From Pseudomonas sp. GCEP-101 (GTDB lineage Bacteria > Pseudomonadota > Gammaproteobacteria > Pseudomonadales > Pseudomonadaceae): DNA of 64,000 nt. The stretch covers positions 4,596,965 to 4,660,964 of the forward strand of contig NZ_CP104011.1 of the NCBI RefSeq assembly GCF_025133575.1, in the 5' to 3' direction. Below the pieces are notes generated by a model. That model was not told where the DNA came from and ran no database searches. It saw only the letters and a list, made by a program, of their open reading frames with translations. Below, one piece after another: positions 1 to 9,043 of this stretch. A program made the position numbers and the translations under genes. Numbering within the stretch: the stretch's first letter is position 1; every line of letters begins with the position of its first letter.

Positions 1-19
1 GACAAGGTCCGCTCCTACG
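1..19. repeat. Partial 'GGACAAGGTCCGCTCCTAC' palindromic repeat at the window edge
   Basis: The first bases match the right half of a repeat that recurs at 37144, 37267, 37393, 40970, 41185 and 42385. It is cut by the window start. The self-complementary GGAC..GTCC core marks it as one of the short interspersed palindromes of Pseudomonas. Confidence 0.6.
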
Positions 20-87
20 AAATCGCATCCCCTCGACGCTCTTGCTTTGTTTGCTCTTTAAGACTTCCAGAGCGATCACCGCGCGCT

Positions 88-338
88 CCGAGTGCCCCTT
101 CAGGAGGCCGAGCGGAGTCGAAATTTCAGGGGTTGAGCGACAGGGATGTCGCGAGAGCTGCGATGGGCCAGGGATGGCCCTTCGCGGCGTGCCCCTGAAA
201 CTTCGATGGAGCGAGGGAAGTCCCGCGAAGCGGGACCCGGATGCAGGGGCAAGCGCTTTGGTTACTTTCTCGCGTTTGAGAAAGTGACTCGCCCGAGGGG
301 GCGAAACAAAATCCCTGAGCACACGCCGATGCGGCGCA
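88..338 (+). repeat. Long interspersed repeat, copy 1, with two hairpins
   Basis: About 250 bases recur in inverted orientation at 40515-40780. Shared blocks include the 'aggaggccgag' start, 'gatgggccagggatggccc', 'cgcggcgtgcccctg' and the tail 'actcgcccgagggggcgaaac'. Two stem-loops lie inside: a perfect 7-bp stem at 220-226/230-236, and a longer one with arms around 259-269 and 276-286. Short open frames cross it, but none has a credible start or family, so I treat it as non-coding. The rest of 1-572 holds a short palindrome near 391-434 and the exaC leader. Confidence 0.75.
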
Positions 339-390
339 GAACCACCCAAGCAGAAGCAGCAGTTCTGCAACATCCTCGGAGCAGAGGTTT

Positions 391-434
391 GGCGCCGGCC
401 CTGCCGGCGGATCGCGGGCATGGCCCGCTCCTAC
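391..434. repeat. Short palindromic repeat (GATCGCGGGCATGGCCCGCTCCTAC type)
   Basis: A GC-rich block with the CGGGCATGGCCCG palindrome, preceded by a second palindrome (CGGCCCTGCCGG). Near-identical copies are found at 2431, 19780, 40302, 40424, 41092, 42445 and the right edge of the window, several in the opposite orientation. Confidence 0.7.
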
Positions 435-572
435 AAAGAGCCCGTTCCCTCTCTACTACCAAATGAGTAACCCACCGCTCCCATGGGTGCATTCCGGGCC
501 GGGAAGGGCGCTGCCTAAGATCGCTCCATGACCTGGCCGATTCGGGCCGGGGCCCGACAGGAGAGCATCCCC

Positions 573-2093
<1,521 letters not shown>

Positions 2094-2250
2094 GCGTTGT
2101 TGCAAGCCGGCGGGCCTTCTCCCATCAGGTTCGCCGGCTCCCTTCTCTGGTGTACCGCCCGGCACTCCACTGGGCATCCCTTGTGTCGACGCGCCCGCTC
2201 GGGTGGCCGTCCGCTTCCGTGCCCACTTCCATGGGCGACGGCCTTCGTCG

Positions 2251-2279
2251 AACGCGGCTCCGGCCGCGTTTTCTTTTTT
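2251..2279 (+). terminator. Rho-independent terminator after exaC
   Basis: A perfect 8-bp stem (AACGCGGC / GCCGCGTT) with a TCCG loop is followed by TTCTTTTTT. It lies about 160 bases after the exaC stop. Confidence 0.85.
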
Positions 2280-2291
2280 CGCTGAGTGTCT

Positions 2292-2461
2292 GTTCGCGAG
2301 CAAGCTCGCTCCTACAGGCAAGGCGTGGATGCTCTTCGTAGGAGCGAGCTTGCTCGCGAATAGGTGTCACACGCGATGCTTCAGCGCCCAGGCGGTCGCA
2401 GGCACGGCCAGCTCCTACAGGTGCGCGCCTTGTAGGAGCGGGCCATGCCCGCGATCCGCGG
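2292..2461. repeat. Cluster of short palindromic repeats between exaC and pqqA
   Basis: Two copies of GTTCGCGAGCAAGCTCGCTCCTAC face each other at 2292-2315 and 2338-2360, a paired-inverted arrangement typical of REP-type elements. A degenerate copy follows at about 2397-2420 and a 'TGTAGGAGCGGGCCATGCCC' copy at 2431-2461. No coding signal is seen here. Confidence 0.75.
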
Positions 2462-2570
2462 ACACCGTCCGCGCTACCGGCAGCCGTCAGTCGGATCGCG
2501 CCGCGCGGTGGTTTTTCTAAACCGATGGGGCCTGGGGCCGGTCCCAGGATTGACTAGTCTGGAACCAACA

Positions 2571-2775
2571 GGCGCCCATCCCGCACGCGGCGGGCGCCAC
2601 CGGGCAACGGCTGTCGCCGCGAGGGGGCAGTTGCAGCGGCGGGGCGCGGCAGGGGTCGCGGGCCCGCTACCAAATCAGGGGGGAATCTCCTTCGAAAGTA
2701 TCATTCGGAGTGCCTGACCCTGGTGTTTAACTCAAGCAGCCGGGCTCAACCGGCCGACAACAAGAGGACAGACCC
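2571..2775 (+). promoter_or_regulatory. GC-rich, potentially structured leader and promoter region of pqqA
   Basis: The spacer before pqqA contains a hairpin with arms GGCGCCC (2571-2577) and GGGCGCC (2592-2598), then a long G-rich stretch, then an AT-richer stretch around 2690-2735 that could hold the promoter. The pqqA ribosome site AGAGG is at 2763-2767. I cannot assign a start site or a known riboswitch class; this is inferred from position and base composition. Confidence 0.4.
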
Positions 2776-2847
2776 ATGTGGACCAAGCCTAGCTTCACCG
2801 ACCTGCGCCTTGGCTTCGAAGTGACCCTGTACTTCGCCAACCGCTGA
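2776..2847 (+). CDS. pqqA: PQQ precursor peptide PqqA
   Basis: A 23-residue ribosomal peptide that is the substrate for pyrroloquinoline quinone synthesis. Glu15 and Tyr19 sit in the conserved E-x3-Y spacing (EVTLY), and these two side chains are cross-linked to form PQQ. The sequence starts MWTKP and ends FANR, as in other Pseudomonas PqqA. AGAGG is 8 bases before the ATG. The pqqB gene follows after a strong stem-loop. Confidence 0.97.
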   Translation: MWTKPSFTDLRLGFEVTLYFANR

Positions 2848-2854
2848 TCCACTC

Positions 2855-2874
2855 GGCCCCGGTCCGCCGGGGCC
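2855..2874 (+). promoter_or_regulatory. Stem-loop between pqqA and pqqB (candidate attenuator or mRNA stabiliser)
   Basis: A perfect 8-bp GC stem (GGCCCCGG / CCGGGGCC) with a TCCG loop begins 8 bases after the pqqA stop. It lacks a T-run, so it is not a full intrinsic terminator. In other bacteria pqqA transcript is much more abundant than the downstream pqq transcript; a structure here fits that, but the role is inferred. Confidence 0.6.
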
Positions 2875-2894
2875 CTTGCCCACGGGGCACTGTC

Positions 2895-3809
2895 ATGCAC
2901 ATCCGAATTCTCGGGTCGGCCGCCGGTGGCGGCTTTCCCCAGTGGAACTGCAATTGCCGCAACTGCCGCGGCGTACGCGACGGCAGCGTGATCGCGCAGC
3001 CGCGCACGCAATCCTCCATCGCGCTGTCCGACGACGGCGCGAACTGGATTCTCTGCAACGCCTCCCCGGACATCCGCGCCCAGCTGGCGTCCTTCCCGGC
3101 GCTGCAGCCGGCGCGGCGCCTGCGCGATTCGGCGATCGCCGCCATCGTCCTGCTGGACAGCCAGATCGACCACACCACCGGCCTGCTCAGCCTGCGCGAG
3201 GGCTGCCCGCACGAGGTGTGGTGCACGGAGATGGTCCACCAGGACCTGTCCAGCGGCTTCCCGCTGTTCCCCATGCTCTCGCACTGGAACGGCGGGCTGA
3301 AACACAACCTGATCGAGCTGGACGCCGAACCCTTCGTCATCCCGGCCTGCCCGGGCCTGCGCTTCACTGCCATCGCCCTGCGCAGCAGCGCGCCGCCGTA
3401 TTCGCCGCACCGCGGCAACCCGCATCCGGGGGACAACATCGGCCTGTTTATCGAAGACCTGACCACCGGCGGCTCGCTGTTCTACGCGCCGGGCCTGGGC
3501 CAGGTGGACGACGCGCTGCTGACGTGGATGCGCCGCGCCGACTGCCTGCTGGTGGACGGCACGCTATGGCGCGACGACGAGATGCGCGTCTGCGAGGTGG
3601 GCGACAAGCTCGGCAGCGAGATGGGCCACCTGGCCCAGAGCGGCCCCGGCGGCATGATCGAGGTGCTCGACGGCATCGACGGGCCGCGCAAGGTGCTCAT
3701 CCACATCAACAACACCAATCCCATCCTCGACATCGCCTCGCCCGAACGCGCCGAACTGGACGCGCGCGGCATCGAAGTGGCGTTCGACGGCATGGGCATC
3801 TTCCTCTGA
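2895..3809 (+). CDS. pqqB: PQQ biosynthesis protein PqqB
   Basis: A 304-residue metallo-beta-lactamase-fold protein of the PQQ pathway, thought to hydroxylate the tyrosine part of the processed PqqA intermediate or aid late steps. The N-terminus MHIRILGSAAGGGFPQWNC is characteristic, followed by an NCRNCR cysteine pair. The canonical HxHxDH motif is replaced by SQIDHTTGLL near residue 92, as usual in PqqB. NNTNPIL lies near the C-terminus. It is second in pqqABCDE and 20 bases before pqqC. Confidence 0.95.
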   Translation: MHIRILGSAAGGGFPQWNCNCRNCRGVRDGSVIAQPRTQSSIALSDDGANWILCNASPDIRAQLASFPALQPARRLRDSAIAAIVLLDSQIDHTTGLLSLREGCPHEVWCTEMVHQDLSSGFPLFPMLSHWNGGLKHNLIELDAEPFVIPACPGLRFTAIALRSSAPPYSPHRGNPHPGDNIGLFIEDLTTGGSLFYAPGLGQVDDALLTWMRRADCLLVDGTLWRDDEMRVCEVGDKLGSEMGHLAQSGPGGMIEVLDGIDGPRKVLIHINNTNPILDIASPERAELDARGIEVAFDGMGIFL

Positions 3810-3829
3810 CGGCTAGAAGGAGGCTCGCG

Positions 3830-4579
3830 ATGACCCGCGAAGCCATGAGCCCCGCCGAATTCGAGCAGGCCCTGCGCGCCAAGGGCGCCTGCTACCACAT
3901 CTTCCACCCGTACCACGTGGCCATGTACGAAGGCCGCGCCAGCCGCGAGCAGATCCAGGGCTGGGTGGCCAACCGCTTCTACTACCAGGTGAACATCCCG
4001 CTGAAAGACGCGGCGATCCTCGCCAATTGCCCGGACCGCGAGGTGCGCCGCGAGTGGTTGCAGCGCATCCTCGACCACGATGGCGCGCCAGGCGAGGAGG
4101 GCGGCATCGAGGCCTGGCTGCGCCTGGCCGAATCCGTCGGGCTGGACCGCGAGCAGGTGCTATCTCAGGAACTGGTGCTGCCCGGCGTGCGCTTCGCGGT
4201 GGATGCCTACGTCAACTTCGCCCGCCGCGCCAGTTGGCAGGAAGCGGCCAGCAGCTCGCTGACCGAACTGTTCGCCCCGCAGATCCACCAGTCGCGCCTG
4301 GACAGCTGGCCGCAGCACTACCCGTGGATCGACGCCAGCGGCTACGACTACTTCCGCAAGCGCCTGTCCCAGGCGCGCCGCGATGTCGAGCACGGCCTGC
4401 GCATCACCCTGGAGCACTACCGCACCCGCGAGGCCCAGGAGCGCATGCTCCAGATCCTGCAATTCAAGCTCGACGTGCTCTGGAGCATGCTCGACGCGAT
4501 GAGCATGGCCTATGAACTGAAGCGCCCGCCGTACCACACGGTGACGAGCGAGCGCGTGTGGCACAGGGGGTTGCTGTGA
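3830..4579 (+). CDS. pqqC: Pyrroloquinoline-quinone synthase PqqC
   Basis: Catalyses the last step of PQQ formation: ring closure and eight-electron oxidation using O2 without a cofactor. At 249 residues it is full length for the all-helical, heme-oxygenase-like PqqC family. The segments YHIFHPYH (near residue 20) and FYYQVNIPLKD carry conserved active-site residues. I chose the ATG at 3830 because GAAGGAGG lies 6 bases upstream; the frame is open further upstream but that overlaps pqqB. Its stop overlaps the pqqD start by one base, so translation is probably coupled. Confidence 0.95.
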   Translation: MTREAMSPAEFEQALRAKGACYHIFHPYHVAMYEGRASREQIQGWVANRFYYQVNIPLKDAAILANCPDREVRREWLQRILDHDGAPGEEGGIEAWLRLAESVGLDREQVLSQELVLPGVRFAVDAYVNFARRASWQEAASSSLTELFAPQIHQSRLDSWPQHYPWIDASGYDYFRKRLSQARRDVEHGLRITLEHYRTREAQERMLQILQFKLDVLWSMLDAMSMAYELKRPPYHTVTSERVWHRGLL

Positions 4580-4857
4580 TGAGTCTGCCTTCGCTGGACA
4601 GCGTGCCGGCACTGCGCCGGGGGTTCCGCCTGCAATTCGAACCGGCCCAGGGCTGCCACGTGCTGCTGTACCCGGAAGGGATGGTGAAGCTCAACGAGAG
4701 CGCCGGGGCGATCCTCGGCCGCGTCGACGGGCAGGCTGACGTCGCCGGCATCATCGACGGCCTGCGCGCCGAGTTCCCCGGCGTGCCGGGCATCGACGAA
4801 GACATCCTGGCATTCCTCGAGGTGGCCCATGCGCAATTCTGGATCGAGCTGCGCTGA
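4579..4857 (+). CDS. pqqD: PqqD peptide chaperone
   Basis: A 92-residue winged-helix-like peptide carrier that binds PqqA and presents it to the radical SAM enzyme PqqE. It has the family's RLQFEPAQGCHVLLYPEG and LNESAGAIL segments (residues ~16-45) and the common C-terminal DILAFLEVA helix. The ATG at 4579 overlaps the pqqC stop by one base. Its C-terminus overlaps pqqE by 29 bases, consistent with tight coupling of PqqD and PqqE. Confidence 0.95.
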   Translation: MSLPSLDSVPALRRGFRLQFEPAQGCHVLLYPEGMVKLNESAGAILGRVDGQADVAGIIDGLRAEFPGVPGIDEDILAFLEVAHAQFWIELR

Positions 4858-5977
4858 GGCGCCGGTGGGCCCGCCGCTCTGGCTGCTGGCCGAGCTGACC
4901 TACCGCTGCCCGCTGCAGTGCCCGTACTGTTCCAACCCGCTGGATTTCGCCAAGGGCGGCGAAGAGCTGAGCACCGCCCAGTGGATCGAGGTGTTCCGCC
5001 AGGCCCGCGAGATGGGCGCGGCGCAGCTGGGCTTCTCCGGCGGCGAGCCGCTGGTGCGCCAGGACCTCGCCGAACTGATCGCCGCGGCCCGCGGGCTGGG
5101 CTTCTACACCAACCTGATCACCTCCGGCATCGGGCTCAACGAGACGCGCCTGAAAGAGTTCGCCGACGCCGGCCTCGACCATGTCCAGATCAGCTTCCAG
5201 GCCGCCGACGAGGAGGTGAACAACCTGCTCGCCGGCTCGCGCAAGGCCTTCGCCCAGAAGCTCGCCATGGCCCGTGCGGTGAAGGCCCACGGCTACCCGA
5301 TGGTGCTGAACTTCGTCACCCACCGGCACAACATCGACAGCATCGACCGCATCATCGAACTGTGCATCGAACTGGAAGCCGACTTCGTCGAGCTCGCCAC
5401 CTGCCAGTTCTACGGCTGGGCCGAGCTGAACCGCGCCGGCCTGTTGCCGACCCGCGAGCAGTTGCAGCGCGCCGAGCGCATCACCGCGCAGTACCGCGAG
5501 CGCCTGGCGGCCGAAGGCAACCCGTGCAAGCTGATCTTCGTGGTGCCCGACTACTACGAGGAACGCCCCAAGGCCTGCATGGGCGGCTGGGGCAGCGTGT
5601 TCCTCGACGTCACCCCGGACGGCACCGCACTGCCATGCCACAGCGCGCGGCAACTGCCGGTGAAGTTCCCCAACGTGCGCGAGCACAGCCTGCAGCACAT
5701 CTGGTACGAATCCTTCGGCTTCAACCGCTTCCGCGGCGACGCCTGGATGCCCGAGCCGTGCCGTTCCTGCGACGAGAAGGAGCGCGACTTCGGCGGCTGC
5801 CGCTGCCAGGCCTTCCTGCTCACCGGCGACGCCGAGGCCACCGACCCGGTGTGCGCCAAGTCCGCCCACCACGGCATCATCCTCGACGCCCGTCGCGAGG
5901 CGGAAACGGCGGCCGCGCCGCTCAGCGCACTGACCCTGCGCAACGAGCGGGCCTCGCAACTGATCTGCAAGGCCTGA
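4829..5977 (+). CDS. pqqE: PqqA peptide cyclase, radical SAM enzyme PqqE
   Basis: Forms the carbon-carbon bond between Glu15 and Tyr19 of PqqA, using a SAM-bound [4Fe-4S] cluster. Cys27, Cys31 and Cys34 form the CxxxCxxC radical SAM motif. The C-terminal SPASM region has CMGGWG near residue 250 and the spaced cysteines of CRSC, CRC and a final DPVC for auxiliary clusters. It is 382 residues. The start at 4829 lies inside pqqD, and a GTG at 4865 is a possible shorter start. An S9 peptidase gene follows one base after the stop. Confidence 0.95.
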   Translation: MRNSGSSCAEAPVGPPLWLLAELTYRCPLQCPYCSNPLDFAKGGEELSTAQWIEVFRQAREMGAAQLGFSGGEPLVRQDLAELIAAARGLGFYTNLITSGIGLNETRLKEFADAGLDHVQISFQAADEEVNNLLAGSRKAFAQKLAMARAVKAHGYPMVLNFVTHRHNIDSIDRIIELCIELEADFVELATCQFYGWAELNRAGLLPTREQLQRAERITAQYRERLAAEGNPCKLIFVVPDYYEERPKACMGGWGSVFLDVTPDGTALPCHSARQLPVKFPNVREHSLQHIWYESFGFNRFRGDAWMPEPCRSCDEKERDFGGCRCQAFLLTGDAEATDPVCAKSAHHGIILDARREAETAAAPLSALTLRNERASQLICKA

Positions 5978-5978
5978 G

Positions 5979-7772
5979 ATGGACCGCAGCGACTGGAGCG
6001 CCGAGCGGGCGGTGGCCGCCGCCGGGGATTTCGCGGAGCTGCACGTGGCCCACGGCGGATTGCTCTGGGCGGCGTTCGACCCGGCCAGCGCGCGCTGCCG
6101 GCTGTTCCTGCGTCGTGACGGGCAGAGCGTCGAGCTGACGCCGCCCGGCGCCTCGGTGCGCAGCCGCGTCTACGAGTACGGCGGCGGCGCCTGCTGCGCC
6201 ACCGCCGACGGCGTGGCCTGGGTGGAAGAGGGCGACCAGCAGGTGCATTGGCTGCGGCTGGGCGGCTCGCCCCGGCCCGTCACCCACCGCGACGACTGCC
6301 GCTACGGCGACCTGCACTACGTGCCGGCGTGGAATGCCCTGCTGGCGGTGGAAGAGCAGAACGGCAGCGGCGGGGCGGTTCACCGTATCGTCCGCCTGGA
6401 TGCCGATGGCCGGCGCCGGGTGATTGCCACCGGCGCGGACTTCTACGCCTCGCCGGTGGCGGACGCCCGCGCCGAGCGCATCGCCTGGGTGGAATGGGAC
6501 CGCCCGCACCAGCCCTGGACGCGCACCCGCCTGTGCGAATCCTTTGCCGGCGAGCAGCGCTGCCTGGCCGGCCAGGCCAGCCACGAATCCATCCAGCAGC
6601 CGCGCTTCGCCGAGGACGGTCGCCTGCACTGGCTGAGTGACCGTGACGGTTACTGGCAGCCCTGGCACGAGATCCTGGGCGCCTTGCCGTGCAACGCCGC
6701 CGACCATGCCGGCGCGCCCTGGCAACTGGGCGGGCGCACCTTCCTGCCGCTGCCCGGCGGCACGCTGCTGGCGACCCGTTACGAGCAAGGCTGCGGCGTG
6801 CTGGCGCTCTACGACGAGCGTGGCCGGGAGCATCGGCTGGCGCCGGCGTACAGCCGCTTCCGCGCGCTGGCGGCGGATGAGCGAAACTTCTACTGCATCG
6901 CCGCCGCGCCGGACCGCCTGCCCACCTTACTGGCGATCCGTCGCGTGGATGGCGTTACCCAGGTGTTGGCCGGCGGCGAGCGGCCCCTGCCCGAGGCCGA
7001 GCTGTCCCGCGGCGAGGCGTTCCGCTACCCCGTGGGCGAGGACGAAGGCGGGCACGGCTTCTTCTACCCGCCGTTCGGTGGCGAGCCCGCGCCGCCGCTG
7101 GTGGTGTTCCTGCACGGCGGGCCGACCTCGGCCAGCTACCCGGTGTTCGACGGGCGCGTCCAGTTCTGGACGCGGCGGGGCTTCGCCGTGGCCGACCTCA
7201 ACTACCGCGGCAGCAGCGGCTACGGCCGCGCCTACCGCGAGCGCCTGCACCTGGGCTGGGGCCAGGTGGAGGTGGAGGACATCGGCGCGGCGCTGGACTA
7301 TCTCGCCAAGGCCGGCCGCATCGACCGCCAGCGGGTGTTCGTACGTGGCGCCAGTGCCGGCGGCTACAGCGCGCTGATGGCCCTGGCGCGGCTGCCGGGC
7401 CTGCGCGGCGGCGCCAGCCTGTACGGGGTGAGCGACCCGCAGGCGCTGGCGCGGGCCACCCACAAGTTCGAGGCCGATTACCTCGACTGGCTGATCGGTG
7501 ACCCGCACGACGACGCCGAGCGCTACCGCGAGCGCACGCCGGTGCTGCTGGCCGGGCACATCCGTGCGCCGGTGATCTTCTTCCAGGGCGAGCTGGACGC
7601 CGTGGTGGTGCCGGCGCAGACCGACGCCATGGTCGAGTCCCTGCGCCAGCGCGGCGTGCCGGTGGAGGTGCACCGCTACGCCGGGGAGCGCCACGGCTTC
7701 CGCCAGGCGGGCAACCTGGCCCACGCCCTGGAAGCCGAATGGCGCTTCTACCAGGCGTTGCTGGCGCACTGA
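5979..7772 (+). CDS. pqqH: S9 prolyl-oligopeptidase-family peptidase, PqqH-like
   Basis: A 597-residue protein with an N-terminal beta-propeller-like half and a C-terminal alpha/beta-hydrolase half. The catalytic triad is visible as Ser459 (GASAGG), Asp540 (GELDAVV) and His572 (ERHGF). No signal peptide is seen. It begins one base after pqqE and occupies the position of P. aeruginosa PA1990, called pqqH. A role in degrading or trimming PqqA-derived peptide is plausible but inferred; Pseudomonas also uses a PqqF-type protease elsewhere in the genome. No terminator separates it from pqqE. Confidence 0.85.
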   Translation: MDRSDWSAERAVAAAGDFAELHVAHGGLLWAAFDPASARCRLFLRRDGQSVELTPPGASVRSRVYEYGGGACCATADGVAWVEEGDQQVHWLRLGGSPRPVTHRDDCRYGDLHYVPAWNALLAVEEQNGSGGAVHRIVRLDADGRRRVIATGADFYASPVADARAERIAWVEWDRPHQPWTRTRLCESFAGEQRCLAGQASHESIQQPRFAEDGRLHWLSDRDGYWQPWHEILGALPCNAADHAGAPWQLGGRTFLPLPGGTLLATRYEQGCGVLALYDERGREHRLAPAYSRFRALAADERNFYCIAAAPDRLPTLLAIRRVDGVTQVLAGGERPLPEAELSRGEAFRYPVGEDEGGHGFFYPPFGGEPAPPLVVFLHGGPTSASYPVFDGRVQFWTRRGFAVADLNYRGSSGYGRAYRERLHLGWGQVEVEDIGAALDYLAKAGRIDRQRVFVRGASAGGYSALMALARLPGLRGGASLYGVSDPQALARATHKFEADYLDWLIGDPHDDAERYRERTPVLLAGHIRAPVIFFQGELDAVVVPAQTDAMVESLRQRGVPVEVHRYAGERHGFRQAGNLAHALEAEWRFYQALLAH

Positions 7773-7879
7773 CAGCGGGTAGGCGTCTGTCAGAACCGTC
7801 TGCCAAGGTCGCATTGCAATAGCTGATGGATGCAGTAGGCTCCCGGAAACATCCCATAACAATAACGACAGAGCCCCCG

Positions 7880-9043
7880 ATGTCCCACGAGCTCAGCCAG
7901 CTGCGCAAATTCGTCTCGCCAGAGATCATTTTCGGTGCCGGATGCCGGCACAATGTCGCCAATTACGTGAAGACCTTCGGCGCTCGCAAGGTGCTGGTGG
8001 TGTCGGACCCCGGCGTCGTCGCCGCCGGCTGGGTCGCCGACATCGAAGCCAGCCTGGCCGCCCAGGACATTTCCTTCTGCCGTTACACCGATGTCTCGCC
8101 CAACCCGCGCGTGGAAGAAGTCATGCGCGGCGCCGACGTCTACCGCAGCGAGGGCTGCAACGTGATCGTCGCGGTGGGCGGCGGCAGCCCCATGGACTGC
8201 GCCAAGGGCATCGGCATTGTCGCCGCCCACGGCCGCAACATCCTCGAGTTCGAGGGCGTGGACACCTTGCGCGTGCCCAGCCCGCCGCTGATCCTGATCC
8301 CCACCACCGCCGGCACCTCGGCGGATGTGTCGCAGTTCGTGATCATCTCCAACCAGGACGAGCGGATGAAGTTCTCCATCGTCAGCAAGGCGGTGGTGCC
8401 CGACGTGTCGCTGATCGACCCGGAAACCACCCTGACCATGGACCCGTTCCTCTCTGCCTGCACCGGCATCGACGCGCTGGTGCATGCCATCGAGGCGTTC
8501 GTCTCCACCGGCCACGGCCCGCTCACCGACCCCCACGCGCTGGAGGCCATGCGGCTGATCAACGGCAACCTGGTGCAGATGATCGCCAACCCGGCGGACA
8601 TCGCCCTGCGCGAGAAGATCATGCTGGGCAGCATGCAGGCGGGGCTGGCGTTCTCTAACGCGATCCTCGGCGCGGTGCATGCCATGTCCCACAGCCTGGG
8701 CGGCTACCTCGACCTGCCGCACGGCCTGTGCAACGCCGTGCTGGTGGAGCACGTGGTGGCGTTCAACTACAGCGCCGCGCCCGAGCGCTTCAAGGTGATC
8801 GCCGAGACCTTCGGCATCGACTGCCGTGGCCTGAACCATGCGCAGATCCGCCAGCGCCTGGTGGAGCACCTGATCGCCCTGAAGAACGCCGTGGGCTTCC
8901 ATGAAAGCCTCGGCCTGCACGGCGTGGGCAGCTCGGACATTCCGTTCCTCTCGCGCCATGCGATGCAGGACCCGTGCATCCTCACCAACCCCCGCGAGTC
9001 CAGCCAGCGCGACGTCGAGGTGGTGTATGGCGAGGCCCTCTGA
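7880..9043 (+). CDS. ercA: Iron-containing alcohol dehydrogenase ErcA
   Basis: A group III iron-dependent alcohol dehydrogenase of 387 residues. The metal ligands are readable as Asp198 and His202 (GIDALVHAIE), His271 and His281 (PHG), and the nucleotide-binding GGGSPMD is near residue 100. In P. aeruginosa the homologue PA1991 belongs to the ethanol-oxidation regulatory network with ErcS, so it may act in signalling or aldehyde/alcohol balance rather than bulk catabolism. The start at 7880 gives the same N-terminus (MSHELSQLRKFVSP) as that homologue. A 107-base spacer after the peptidase gene may hold its promoter. Its end overlaps ercS. Confidence 0.92.
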   Translation: MSHELSQLRKFVSPEIIFGAGCRHNVANYVKTFGARKVLVVSDPGVVAAGWVADIEASLAAQDISFCRYTDVSPNPRVEEVMRGADVYRSEGCNVIVAVGGGSPMDCAKGIGIVAAHGRNILEFEGVDTLRVPSPPLILIPTTAGTSADVSQFVIISNQDERMKFSIVSKAVVPDVSLIDPETTLTMDPFLSACTGIDALVHAIEAFVSTGHGPLTDPHALEAMRLINGNLVQMIANPADIALREKIMLGSMQAGLAFSNAILGAVHAMSHSLGGYLDLPHGLCNAVLVEHVVAFNYSAAPERFKVIAETFGIDCRGLNHAQIRQRLVEHLIALKNAVGFHESLGLHGVGSSDIPFLSRHAMQDPCILTNPRESSQRDVEVVYGEAL

